Assembly (NCBI GenBank): GCA_902622515.1
Contig: CACNQE010000014.1
Location: 1 to 37,464 of the forward strand
Length of the DNA stretch: 37,464 nucleotides
Reading direction: 5' to 3'
DNA from: an uncultured SAR116 cluster alpha proteobacterium
Lineage (GTDB): Bacteria > Pseudomonadota > Alphaproteobacteria > Puniceispirillales > Puniceispirillaceae
The notes beneath the pieces were generated by a model. That model had not been told where the DNA came from and ran no database searches. It worked only from the letters and a program-made list of their open reading frames with translations. How positions within the stretch are numbered: position 1 is the first letter of the stretch; each line of letters opens with the position of its first letter. Both the position numbers and the translations under genes were made by a program. This document shows positions 17,588 to 26,477 of this stretch, piece after piece.

Positions 17588-19894
17588 TGGGCCAAAATTT
17601 GGTGGTGAAATACGTCTATTAGATGCATTTTGATAGGTTGAGGCAATTTTTAATAAAATATCTTCTGTTCCAGGTTCAGAGCGAAAAACAATTGAGAACG
17701 GCAGCCCTGGGGCATCTATGTAGGTTGGATTTTTAGATGCCTTTGATATATAACGAGTACCGTCAGAACTCAGAGTAAATATAGGGTCGTAGGTTGTAGT
17801 TACAAAACCCGCTGGAACAAGTATTTCTGATAACCCTGCGTTAGGTCCGTAAAGGCTTTCTGGACGCAAATTATGAATAGTATCATATTGATGTGGTTGC
17901 CCAATTATTCCGGGTGCCCAGGGGGTGTGCAGCCGGACAAATGCATCGAGCTTATTTTCCAGTAAAACCATCATATCAATGCGCCTTAACAATTCACGAA
18001 GCATAATACGCTCATTTACGCCTTGCCTTCCATTTAGTGCATTGCGGGGGTCAGTTGTCTCCTCCCAATTTTTGAATGCAGCGCGTTGGTCGTCACCCCA
18101 GAATTTTGAGCGATCATTTAATGCCTTCCAATTATCCAGTGCCTCGTGAAAACCAGCTGCTTTCCAATCACTAGCTCTGCGAAGCAAATATTGACTAATA
18201 TGATAACGAAAAGTATTTGCCAGTTTCTGCTCTTGAATAGAGGCTATTGTTAAATTTTTAGGTGGTTCAATACTTCCTTCGGATAGGCCTACCATGTAAT
18301 CTATAGGGTCAAGAGAACCATTACCAAATTCCTTTCCAGGAAGAAATTCCGTTGGTTTTATGGCGTTTGCAAAATCTGTAAAAAGTGGTTTACCTGTGCT
18401 ATCTAATCGAAAAAGGATATCTGGCATAAATACAGGTAGAAGACGTGTAAGTGCTCTTCGAAAATCTACCTTCATTACACCCATATCCTTATCAGTGCTC
18501 CATAAAGGGTCACTTGACTGCAAAAGTTTGGCATTGAGTTTGTGGCCAAGAATATTTTTTATTTCTGCTAAGGCTGCATCTACAATTGGTTTCTCAGTTA
18601 AAGAGTCCTTAGGATAAACTAAAGACTCTGAAATCAAACCAAGTCTCACATTTGCAAGTGACAATCTTGTATTTTTATCAGCTAAATTATCCACAAATTT
18701 TGTTTTGATAATGGAGGACCGAGGAACGGTAGTATATGGATCCCGTTCATCATAATAACCTTCTTTCGGATCCTTTAAAGCATCAAGAATTTTTGCACAA
18801 TCGTCTAAAGACTTTCCGTGCACACCTGTGCGGTCACAGTAAATATCTGCCCCAATTGCTCCTCCATCAAATCCAATCATCGCTTTATGAGGTAGAATAA
18901 GTGAAACGGCGTTATGGTTTGAAGGTCCTCTGCATGATGCTCTTGTCTCTTCACCAAGGCTCGCCATCACCAAATTTGTGCTAACAGATACCGCAGAGCC
19001 TGAGCTTGAGCCGAGAGAGGCAGCCCTCGTGGTATCGTATGGATTAGATGGATTGCCGCCCCAGGTTGAACGTTGATATCCTAAAGTGGATGGAAGTATT
19101 GAATCGGGAGTATTTCTACCACCAGGGTCCCCCGCTCGCCCATTATATTCAGTATTTACAGCCTTCGCAAATATGATAGCACCTTTATCGCGCAACTGTT
19201 TGACCAGAAGATGGTCTTGGGCAGGAAAATCTATTTCATAGGCAGCATCTGCACCACCCGTAGAACGCATATCGGAGGTATCAAATGGATCCTTGAATGA
19301 AAAAGTAACACCATACATCGGCATCGTATCTAGGTCAGGATTGCAGCCATATTTATCATCTAATTCTGCTGCCCTCTCAAGAGCATCGGGCTGTTGTCTG
19401 AATATTTCACAAACTGCAGGTGCACCCTCTGGAAGGGGTCCTTCAGAAGGATGTTTGTCAAACTCACCCCAACAGGTTACTGAGCGTTCCCCTCTAATAT
19501 TGATTGTAGAAAGAGCATTAACCTGTCCTGCATTAGGAATTCCTGCAATCATTCCAAACTGCTGGTAAACATTACCTTTTGATGCTGTCTTTTCCATTCT
19601 CCCAAATTCCAAGGGGGGACCTTTATAATTATTCCTATCGGGAAGTACCTTGTCTACATGTACTGTTTCTGTTGGGAATATTATCTCATGCCCACCACGT
19701 TTTACTCCGGGCACCCTATCAACTTCACTACCGTTCTCTGTAACTAACATACTCGAAACGCCATTATAAGCTCGAACCCTATCAATATAGCTCTGTGTTA
19801 CTTCAACCAAGGTAGTTTCACCAGCTTTGATCGCGGCATGGAGATCCTCTATGGATGCTTCTACAACGTTAAATTTTTTTTCCTTTGTAGGCAT
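17576..19894 (-). CDS. Amidase-signature family protein, unusually long (772 residues)
   Basis: Member of the amidase signature family, which hydrolyses amide bonds with a Ser-cisSer-Lys triad. Lys201 lies in TFSFKDPFD, the cis-Ser in LGSSSGSAVS (about 297-299), and the nucleophile is probably Ser320 in GEETRASCRGPSNHN, an atypical version of the usual GTDTGGS. It is about 300 residues longer than common amidases. Some 100 extra residues sit between the N-terminal helix (SYIDRVRAYNG) and the Lys strand. There is also an added helical segment near 560-650 with ASDWKAAGFHEALDNWKAL. No signal peptide is visible, so it is cytosolic. It follows the ABC importer gene at 19999 by 104 bases on the same strand, suggesting it acts on the imported solute (inference). 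The ATG start is preceded only by a weak GAAAG. Confidence 0.85.
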   Translation of the reverse strand: MPTKEKKFNVVEASIEDLHAAIKAGETTLVEVTQSYIDRVRAYNGVSSMLVTENGSEVDRVPGVKRGGHEIIFPTETVHVDKVLPDRNNYKGPPLEFGRMEKTASKGNVYQQFGMIAGIPNAGQVNALSTINIRGERSVTCWGEFDKHPSEGPLPEGAPAVCEIFRQQPDALERAAELDDKYGCNPDLDTMPMYGVTFSFKDPFDTSDMRSTGGADAAYEIDFPAQDHLLVKQLRDKGAIIFAKAVNTEYNGRAGDPGGRNTPDSILPSTLGYQRSTWGGNPSNPYDTTRAASLGSSSGSAVSVSTNLVMASLGEETRASCRGPSNHNAVSLILPHKAMIGFDGGAIGADIYCDRTGVHGKSLDDCAKILDALKDPKEGYYDERDPYTTVPRSSIIKTKFVDNLADKNTRLSLANVRLGLISESLVYPKDSLTEKPIVDAALAEIKNILGHKLNAKLLQSSDPLWSTDKDMGVMKVDFRRALTRLLPVFMPDILFRLDSTGKPLFTDFANAIKPTEFLPGKEFGNGSLDPIDYMVGLSEGSIEPPKNLTIASIQEQKLANTFRYHISQYLLRRASDWKAAGFHEALDNWKALNDRSKFWGDDQRAAFKNWEETTDPRNALNGRQGVNERIMLRELLRRIDMMVLLENKLDAFVRLHTPWAPGIIGQPHQYDTIHNLRPESLYGPNAGLSEILVPAGFVTTTYDPIFTLSSDGTRYISKASKNPTYIDAPGLPFSIVFRSEPGTEDILLKIASTYQNASNRRISPPNFGPLST

Positions 19895-19998
19895 AAAAAT
19901 TTTACTTTCAAGCTACTATTAATAACGAGATAACTTAGTGGCGATGTATCTTCATTCTAGATTCTTGTGATTATATTTCGTAATTTTGTTGCTAAATT

Positions 19999-21063
19999 TT
20001 ACTTTAACCTGTTACCGTCCAAATCAAATATAAATATATCCTTAGAATCAACACTAACAGATACTGATATATCATCAGTTATCTCTTTGGCAGCCTCACT
20101 TGTCATTAAAGAGACAAATTTTTCATCTGTTCTAGCATCAAGATATATTAATTTTTCTCTTCCTAGAGGTTCTATAACTTGAATTTGGTGTGCGTCTTTT
20201 CCCTTTGATTTTTTAATTTGTGTTTTTTCAGGACGGATGCCAATTGTCACTTCGGAAGGTAGATCTTTTGCTTCCTTCTTATCCAATTTTACCGTAAAAT
20301 ATTTCGTCGTTATGGTGTCGTCATTAGTTTTTCCATTGCAGAAATTCATAGAAGGGGATCCAAAAAAGTCGGCAACAAAGAAGTTTTTAGGATTATTATA
20401 GATTTCATCTGGGGTGCCGATTTGTTCTATATCACCCTTGTTCATTATTACAATTTTGTCTGCTAATGTCATGGCCTCTTCTTGGTCATGGGTAACATAT
20501 ATAAATGTTTTTCCAAGCTCTTTGTGAATTCTTCCACACTCAGCTCTTAATTCTCTTCTTAATTTGGCATCTAGACTAGATAATGGCTCGTCTAATAAAA
20601 ATATTTGTGGTTCTGTAACTAATGTTCTGGCAAGAGCTATACGTTGTGATTCTCCACCAGAGCATTGAAATGGCATCTTTTTAAGGAGGTGCCCGATTTG
20701 GACTAGCTCAGCTACTTCTTCGACTTTCTTTTCCATTTCAGTGTCGGAAACTTTTTTCATTCTAAGTCCGAACTTAATGTTGTCTTCGACTGTTTTATTG
20801 GGGAATAATGCATGATTTTGGAACACCATTCCTATGCCTCTTTTTCCCGGTTCAATATCGTTCACCACGTTATCGCCAATAAGAATTTCACCCTCTGTCG
20901 GGTCCTCAAATCCAGCCAGCATTCTTAAAGTGGTTGTCTTGCCGCATCCAGAGGGACCCACGAGCACAACAAATTGACCGTCATCAATATCAAAATTGAT
21001 ATTTTTAACAGCATCTACAATACCAAAAGATTTTTTTAATGATTTTATTTGAATATGACCCAT
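19999..21063 (-). CDS. ABC transporter ATPase, MalK/UgpC (CUT1/spermidine-like) type
   Basis: ATPase of the importer encoded at 19999-24399, 354 residues. Walker A is GPSGCGKT (36-43), the Q-loop MVFQNHALFP, Walker B IFLLDEPLSSLD and the switch VTHDQEEAM. The signature is unusual: CSGGESQR (134-141) where nearly all relatives have LSGGQ. The C-terminal part (from about 240) is the OB-fold regulatory domain with IGIRPEKTQI, as in MalK. It starts 13 bases after the permease gene at 21077, with AGGAT upstream of the ATG. Confidence 0.92.
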   Translation of the reverse strand: MGHIQIKSLKKSFGIVDAVKNINFDIDDGQFVVLVGPSGCGKTTTLRMLAGFEDPTEGEILIGDNVVNDIEPGKRGIGMVFQNHALFPNKTVEDNIKFGLRMKKVSDTEMEKKVEEVAELVQIGHLLKKMPFQCSGGESQRIALARTLVTEPQIFLLDEPLSSLDAKLRRELRAECGRIHKELGKTFIYVTHDQEEAMTLADKIVIMNKGDIEQIGTPDEIYNNPKNFFVADFFGSPSMNFCNGKTNDDTITTKYFTVKLDKKEAKDLPSEVTIGIRPEKTQIKKSKGKDAHQIQVIEPLGREKLIYLDARTDEKFVSLMTSEAAKEITDDISVSVSVDSKDIFIFDLDGNRLK

Positions 21064-21076
21064 TTATAATCCTAAT

Positions 21077-21952
21077 CTATTTTCTTATCATTCCAAAACT
21101 AAATCCACGCGCAAGATGCTTGCGGATAGTTATACCAACTATGATGAGTGGGATTGTAATTCCCACCGATAGTGCTGCCTGTCTGCCATATACACGACCC
21201 TCTGAAGATCCCTCATATTTTGCAAGTTCCACCGGAAGCGTGACCGCATCAGTTTTTGAAAGTATGAATGCGACTAAATACTCTGACCATGTGAGAATTA
21301 GAATGAAGAGAAACGTTGCGAGAAGTCCCGAACGAATTACGGGAAAAACTACTTCAGTAATGATGGTCCATCTATTTGCCCCCATAATTTCAGCAGCTTG
21401 TTCAAGTTCTATTGGGACTTCATCAATAAAGCTTTTTGTCATCCAAACTGCGTATGGGAGGGTTGTAATAAAATAGATAGCAATAAGGCCGGTGAGAGAG
21501 TCAATCAGTCCGATAGTTGTATAATAAAGTGATAAGGGTCCAACAAGAACGATAGGAGGCACCATCCTTAACATTAGTAATTGAAACATTCGTGTTTCTG
21601 ATAACACTTTGTATCTGGAAACGCCATAAGCAATGAAAGCACCAAATGAAACAGATAAAAATGTTGATATGAATGATATAATCGTTGAGTTACGAAGTGC
21701 TGTGAATGGTTTCTGAACGGATTGAGCATATTGAGTTTCTGCATGCTCCATTGCACCCCCCCAAACATTGTTATAATTGCTCATAGTTGGTTCTTCTGAC
21801 CAATATACAGGTGGCCATGCTAGCCAATCTTTGTCAGGCTTGAATGAAGTAGCTACGATCCAGAATAGTGGGAATAATACAATCAATAGCCAAACTGTAA
21901 GAAGTGTATACCGTATTACATTATCTAAATTTTGTTTTTGAGATTTAGTCAT
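21077..21952 (-). CDS. ABC transporter permease, MalG/UgpE type
   Basis: Inner-membrane permease, 291 residues with about six hydrophobic segments. The N-terminal half has the PDKDWLAWPPVYW periplasmic stretch typical of MalG-like proteins (family pattern FKP..E....P). The coupling loop is EQAAEIMGANRWTIITEVVFP (EAA motif). The protein ends in a basic tail, RKHLARGFSFGMIRK. It starts two bases after the stop of the partner permease gene at 21955, so it is translationally coupled. Confidence 0.92.
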   Translation of the reverse strand: MTKSQKQNLDNVIRYTLLTVWLLIVLFPLFWIVATSFKPDKDWLAWPPVYWSEEPTMSNYNNVWGGAMEHAETQYAQSVQKPFTALRNSTIISFISTFLSVSFGAFIAYGVSRYKVLSETRMFQLLMLRMVPPIVLVGPLSLYYTTIGLIDSLTGLIAIYFITTLPYAVWMTKSFIDEVPIELEQAAEIMGANRWTIITEVVFPVIRSGLLATFLFILILTWSEYLVAFILSKTDAVTLPVELAKYEGSSEGRVYGRQAALSVGITIPLIIVGITIRKHLARGFSFGMIRK

Positions 21953-21954
21953 TT

Positions 21955-22875
21955 CTAGTTTGCCTGCACTTGTGCTATTCGTTTATTTTCTTTTTGCAGA
22001 ATTTTAATAGCTGTGAGAATTATTACTACCATCATCATCATAACAATGTAGCTCATGGCAGCTGCCTTCGACCAATCAAAGTAATACCAGGTGTTAAGAT
22101 AAATTAGCACTGGTATGGTTTCTGTAGCGGTTCCTGGTCCCCCTTGAAATATTGCCCATGTTTTTGGGAACTCTGCCATGGCTTCTAAAAACCGTAAAAC
22201 AAGAGCTAACACAATTATTGGTCTAAGCAGTGGGAGTTGAATTTCATAGAAAATCTTGAGGCGAGAGGCTCCAAGTATTTGAGCCGCTTCTACAGGCTCT
22301 TTAGGAAGAGACGCAAGCCCTGCCATCATTATTATGAAACTAAATGGTGCCCAATTCCAAACTTCCATTAAAACGACTGTTAACAAAGCAATATCAGGAT
22401 TGGTAATCCACATAATCAACATATCTCTTCCAACGATAGATGATAGTATACCGTTTAGAGGCCCCTTTTGATAAAGGATCATTTCAGCTGTATATGCGAT
22501 AACAATCGGCACTGTAAGCATTGGAATAATAAAAATAATGTAATAAAACCATTGAAGCCTAAAATTTTTATACATTAGTAAGGCCAGTCCAAAGCCTATT
22601 ACAAAACAACCCACTGTAGAGGCAAGAGCAAATCCTAAGGACCTAACGATAGCTATATGAAATCGGCTATCAAAAACCACTTCTGAAAATATATCCAAAG
22701 CATACCATTCCGATGCCCACCAACCCTCTGAATAAATTGAGTAGTAATTAAATGAAAGGTATAATTGCAATAACAATGCAGGCCCTAGAATCAGCATAAT
22801 TGATGCAATAAGGGGAAACAAAACCATTTTTTTATAACGCTTCGTGCGTTGAAGCATAATTTCGGAACGTGCCAT
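21955..22875 (-). CDS. ABC transporter permease, MalF/UgpA type
   Basis: Partner permease, 306 residues. A basic N-terminus (QRTKRYKKM) leads into the first of about six membrane segments. The periplasmic segment with FNYYSIYSEGWW and the coupling loop EAAQILGASRLKIFYEIQLPLLRP fit the sugar/polyol importer class. The gene starts 66 bases after the binding-protein gene, and that gap contains a perfect 12-bp hairpin. Substrate specificity cannot be read from the permease. Confidence 0.92.
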   Translation of the reverse strand: MARSEIMLQRTKRYKKMVLFPLIASIMLILGPALLLQLYLSFNYYSIYSEGWWASEWYALDIFSEVVFDSRFHIAIVRSLGFALASTVGCFVIGFGLALLMYKNFRLQWFYYIIFIIPMLTVPIVIAYTAEMILYQKGPLNGILSSIVGRDMLIMWITNPDIALLTVVLMEVWNWAPFSFIIMMAGLASLPKEPVEAAQILGASRLKIFYEIQLPLLRPIIVLALVLRFLEAMAEFPKTWAIFQGGPGTATETIPVLIYLNTWYYFDWSKAAAMSYIVMMMMVVIILTAIKILQKENKRIAQVQAN

Positions 22876-22902
22876 TTAATACTCTTGAAGATAATTAGAG
22901 GA

Positions 22903-22931
22903 ACCACCTGGCTCGATTAGAGCCAGGTGGT
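22903..22931 (-). promoter_or_regulatory. Perfect 12-bp hairpin between binding-protein and permease genes
   Basis: Bases 22903-22914 (ACCACCTGGCTC) pair perfectly with 22920-22931 around a five-base loop. On the transcribed minus strand the hairpin follows the binding-protein stop by about ten bases. It is followed by a moderately U-rich TTCCTCTAATT, not a clean U-tract. It is best read as a partial terminator or 3' stabiliser that keeps binding-protein mRNA in excess over permease mRNA. Confidence 0.85.
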
Positions 22932-22941
22932 GAATAAATGA

Positions 22942-24399
22942 TTAAGCAGGAGCGTCAACTTTTGGCATCACCATTTTGTAACTCTCAAGCTCAGCTTTAA
23001 GCTTACGCTTTCCAGTCTTCTTAACGATACCAGCAAACTCTTCCTGAGTTTTCTTTATACCTTCGGATACTGAAATTGACCCAACATACGCCTCTGATAA
23101 GTTCTTATTAAGAATGTCAGTAAACTCCATATATCCAGTCAGATAAATTGGAGGAGCAGCAACTTGCAAGCATTGCTGAATTCCCTCTAAACCACCCTTG
23201 GTGTAAGTTTTGGCAACCATATCACTAGTCATATGAGATTTAGCCCATGGATCGTGGAAAGTATTAGCTGGATCGGCAACGATTGCCTCACTCTCCTGCT
23301 CAGTTGTTAACCACATTGCTAAGTAAGCTGCGAGTGCCTTTCTTGGGCTATGTTTGTTAACTAACAGAGCACCTAATGGATCTGAGATAGACCTATATAT
23401 GCGCTTACCGCTAAAATCTGAGCCTGGGACAAGGCCATATTTCCACTGGCCAACTGTCTTAGACTTTTCTGGATTTTCGTTTAACGCAACAATACCATCC
23501 CAATATTGCCCAGAGAAAACCTTACCTCCGGTCATTCGTGGAATCATTTGTGGTGTTCCCCAACCTGGTGCCTCTGGATGAGAAACATCTTTATATTTCA
23601 TGTATGTTTCCCAAGCGTATACTGCTTCATCAGTATCCATTGTTGGATTCATGTCATCATCGAAAGTAAAACCGCCTGCACTATAAAGTTGCATGAACCA
23701 CCACGTTGCACCATTGGCTCTGTTTCTTAAGTTCATGGAACCGTAATAATCATCAGCTGTCGCTTTTGAAGGAGGTGCGAAGAATTTCATCCATTCAATT
23801 TCTTCTTCCCAGGTTCCTGGCCATGTTGGGCTCTTTCCAAACTTGTCTTCGTAGGCTGCAGCATTTTTTTCTACTGTTGCCCAATGAATAAATTGGGTGT
23901 GAACGTTTCCGTCTGTTGGCATTCCATAAGTCGCTCCTTTGTACTTCATGAAAGTATCAAACGTACCAACAGCATTATAGTCGAACCCAACTTCATCCAT
24001 GTATGAATCTAACTCTTCGAGCATTCCAATAGATGCTAATGTCGGTATCATATTTGAATTAATGTGGAATAAGTCAAACTCAGGTGATTTTGCAACGCCC
24101 TCCGCAACAACCGCAGGGGGTGCAACGAAAATTGATATGTCTTTTATGTCTTTAAAGTTTGTTCCTGTCTCTGCAGCAAACTTTTCACATGAAGCTTTCA
24201 TTGGTGCATAATAAAGAGCCCATATAATCCCCTTTAAGTCGGCTGTTCCAGCACTCTTAGCAGCTTCGATGATCTTTTGATTTACTGCATTATGTCCACC
24301 GGCTGTAGCCATTTTTGGCAAAGCCATAAGGGCAGTAGTGGAAATCGCAGTATTCATAAAATCTCTGCGAGACAATAATTGTCCTAGTTTTAATCGCAT
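22942..24399 (-). CDS. ABC transporter extracellular solute-binding protein, family 1, Tat-exported
   Basis: Periplasmic binding protein for the importer encoded downstream, 485 residues from ATG 24399. The N-terminus MRLKLGQLLSRRDFMN carries a twin-arginine motif (SRRDFM, residues 10-15), a hydrophobic stretch and a cleavage site near ATAGG, so it is probably exported folded. The start is fixed by a strong GGGAGGG at 24405-24411 on the minus strand, six bases upstream. The longer reading from TTG 24423 would place that Shine-Dalgarno inside the gene and is rejected. Residues such as GTWEEEIEWMKFF and GQYWDGIVALNENPEKS fit family 1 proteins. The ligand is not predictable. It is divergent from the CocE-type hydrolase gene. 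Confidence 0.9.
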   Translation of the reverse strand: MRLKLGQLLSRRDFMNTAISTTALMALPKMATAGGHNAVNQKIIEAAKSAGTADLKGIIWALYYAPMKASCEKFAAETGTNFKDIKDISIFVAPPAVVAEGVAKSPEFDLFHINSNMIPTLASIGMLEELDSYMDEVGFDYNAVGTFDTFMKYKGATYGMPTDGNVHTQFIHWATVEKNAAAYEDKFGKSPTWPGTWEEEIEWMKFFAPPSKATADDYYGSMNLRNRANGATWWFMQLYSAGGFTFDDDMNPTMDTDEAVYAWETYMKYKDVSHPEAPGWGTPQMIPRMTGGKVFSGQYWDGIVALNENPEKSKTVGQWKYGLVPGSDFSGKRIYRSISDPLGALLVNKHSPRKALAAYLAMWLTTEQESEAIVADPANTFHDPWAKSHMTSDMVAKTYTKGGLEGIQQCLQVAAPPIYLTGYMEFTDILNKNLSEAYVGSISVSEGIKKTQEEFAGIVKKTGKRKLKAELESYKMVMPKVDAPA

Positions 24400-24518
24400 C
24401 TTTTCCCTCCCGTAAGTTTGCAATTTATTTTTTTAATCGATGACATTTAGTTTAGATTCATTAGTTAGTATTTACTTATCTAAATTTATCGATAATCTAA
24501 TTGATGATGAAACGCAAA

Positions 24519-24552
24519 AATTCTATTGTCAACAGTTTGTAAAGATAGAATT
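24519..24552. promoter_or_regulatory. Inverted repeat in the divergent promoter region
   Basis: AATTCTAT at 24519-24526 and ATAGAATT at 24545-24552 are exact reverse complements separated by 18 bases. They lie between the binding-protein gene (-) and the CocE-type gene (+). The position suits an operator for either or both, but the arms are AT-rich, so chance occurrence is not excluded. Confidence 0.35.
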
Positions 24553-24634
24553 CATACTTTGGAAAATATAAAAATTAAAAAAAGCTATTAAAGTGAATTT
24601 TATTTGATGTTTTAGGCGCTTTTGGGAGGAAGAA

Positions 24635-26392
24635 ATGGACGACGTAACAAGTTTTAAATCCGAAATAAGAGATGGAATGATAATCGATTGGGATGTTCCG
24701 ATTAAAATGGATGACGGATTAGTATTAAGAGCTGATGTTTATAGACCTATCAAACAGGGCAAATATCCAGTAATTCTCTCTTATGGACCGTATGGAAAAT
24801 ACCTTCATTTTGAGGATGGGTATGAGACATGTTGGAATATCATGTGCAAGAATCAACCAGATGTACCAGCTGGGTCTACGAATAAATATCAAAATTGGGA
24901 AGTGGTAGATCCCGAAAAATGGGTTCCTGACGGGTATGCAGTAGTGCGTGTTGATTCTAGAGGATGTGGACGTTCTCCTGGATATATAGATTTATGGTCA
25001 TTACGTGAAGCCCAAGATCAAGGATTATGCGTGACTTGGGCGTCTAAGCAAGACTGGAGCAATGGGAAAGTTGGAATTAATGGGATTTCTTATTATGCAA
25101 TGAATCAATATCAAACTGCTGCTCTACAACCTGAGGGGCTTGAGGCTATATGTGCTTGGGAAGGTGCAGCGGATTTCTACAGAGATATGTCACATCATGG
25201 CGGCATATTATGCCTTTTCGGAAAGAATTGGTATGATATGCAGGTGAAATCAGTTCAATATGGGGTAGGAGAAAATGGCTATCAAAGTCGCATGAATGGC
25301 GACTGGGTCTCTGGTCCTGAAACTCTTACCGCGGAGGAATTAGGCTCTAATAGATGCGATTTTGATAAGGATTTGTATGAAAATGACCTCGTAAATACAG
25401 AATATTTTCAAAGTAGAAATCCAGATTGGAGCAAGGTAGAGGTTCCAATGTTAACATGCTCTAATTGGGGTGGGCAAGGACTTCACCCAAGAGGTAATTT
25501 TGAAGCATATACTCAATCAGCCTCCAAAAATAAATGGTTAGAAGTTCATGGAAAAGAGCATTGGACGGAATTTTATACAGATTATGGTGTAGAGATTCAA
25601 AAATTATTCTTTGGGCATTTCTTAAAGGGTGAAGACAATGGTTGGGACAAAAGACCAAAAGTGCAATTGCAAGTTAGACACCCAGGTGAGAAGTTTGTAG
25701 AGCGCTTTGAGCAGGACTGGCCATTGCCAAGTACAAATTGGTCAAAATTTTTCCTAGATTACGAAAATATGTCTTTAGGAAATTCAAATCCTGGCGCTGA
25801 ACAGACGGTATCTTATGATCCTATGGGTGACGGAGTTACCCTAACAACAAAGCCATTAGAAGAAGAGATTGAAATTACAGGCCCAATGGCAGCAAAATTG
25901 TTTGTTTCTTCAGAATCAACAGATGCTGATTTGTTTCTTGTTGTACGTGCTTTTTATCCAGATTTTAAAGAGGTGGTTTTTAAAGGAGCACTCGACCCAC
26001 ATACGCCTATTGCACAAGGCTGGCTTCGAGCATCTCATCGAAAATTAGATGAAGCATTGACGCGTCCAGATCGTCCTTATCATACGCATGATGAGAAACA
26101 GCCATTATCTCCGGGGCAGGTTTATGAGCTTGATATTGAAATTTGGCCAAGCTGTATAACTTTACCAAAGGGATTTCGTATTGCACTTTCAATTAGAGGT
26201 CGTGATTATGTGTATCCAGGAGGAGCTGATAGTGGCCTGTCCAATATGAAAAATAAATTCACGGGTGTGGGGCCATTCCTTCATGATGATCCCAGAGACA
26301 GGCCTTTGGAAATATACGGTAAAACAGTCACTCTGCATAATTCACCGTCACAACAGTCCTATTTGTTGTTGCCGGTAATACCAAAAAAATAA
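24635..26392 (+). CDS. CocE/NonD-family alpha/beta hydrolase (X-Pro dipeptidyl-peptidase S15-like)
   Basis: Hydrolase of 585 residues: an alpha/beta catalytic domain followed by the C-terminal jelly-roll (from about 385) of the CocE/cephalosporin acylase group, which cuts esters or amides. The nucleophile is Ser152 in INGISYYAMNQ and the likely catalytic His is H309 in HGKEHWTEFY. VDSRGCGRSPG (107-116) is the usual oxyanion-side motif. At the place where relatives have the acid (WADQGLH or similar) this protein reads NWGGQGLHPRGN, so the standard Asp is absent and another acid must serve. No signal peptide is visible. The ribosome binding site is GGGAGGA before ATG 24635. A terminator follows at 26413. 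It is divergent from the Tat-SBP importer. Confidence 0.88.
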   Translation: MDDVTSFKSEIRDGMIIDWDVPIKMDDGLVLRADVYRPIKQGKYPVILSYGPYGKYLHFEDGYETCWNIMCKNQPDVPAGSTNKYQNWEVVDPEKWVPDGYAVVRVDSRGCGRSPGYIDLWSLREAQDQGLCVTWASKQDWSNGKVGINGISYYAMNQYQTAALQPEGLEAICAWEGAADFYRDMSHHGGILCLFGKNWYDMQVKSVQYGVGENGYQSRMNGDWVSGPETLTAEELGSNRCDFDKDLYENDLVNTEYFQSRNPDWSKVEVPMLTCSNWGGQGLHPRGNFEAYTQSASKNKWLEVHGKEHWTEFYTDYGVEIQKLFFGHFLKGEDNGWDKRPKVQLQVRHPGEKFVERFEQDWPLPSTNWSKFFLDYENMSLGNSNPGAEQTVSYDPMGDGVTLTTKPLEEEIEITGPMAAKLFVSSESTDADLFLVVRAFYPDFKEVVFKGALDPHTPIAQGWLRASHRKLDEALTRPDRPYHTHDEKQPLSPGQVYELDIEIWPSCITLPKGFRIALSIRGRDYVYPGGADSGLSNMKNKFTGVGPFLHDDPRDRPLEIYGKTVTLHNSPSQQSYLLLPVIPKK

Positions 26393-26412
26393 ACAAATAT
26401 AGAATTTAGTTT

Positions 26413-26458
26413 GACCGGTGTAGCAGCAGAATTTCCCATTATGTTTCACCGGTTTTTT
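26413..26458 (+). terminator. Intrinsic terminator after the CocE/NonD hydrolase gene
   Basis: GACCGGTG at 26413-26420 pairs with CACCGGTT at 26447-26454 (eight pairs, the outermost a G-U) around a 26-base loop. A run of six T follows from 26453, then ATTT. It separates the hydrolase gene from the cupin gene. The cupin gene's GGAGGA ribosome binding site (26463-26468) lies directly after it, so the cupin is expressed by readthrough or from a promoter inside the loop region. Confidence 0.75.
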
Positions 26459-26477
26459 ATTTGGAGGAAAGAAAAAA

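Noticed and set aside
24400-24423. Longer start (TTG 24423) for the Tat-SBP
   Set aside because: It would place the strong GGGAGGG ribosome binding site inside the coding region; ATG 24399 has ideal spacing and a normal twin-arginine signal.
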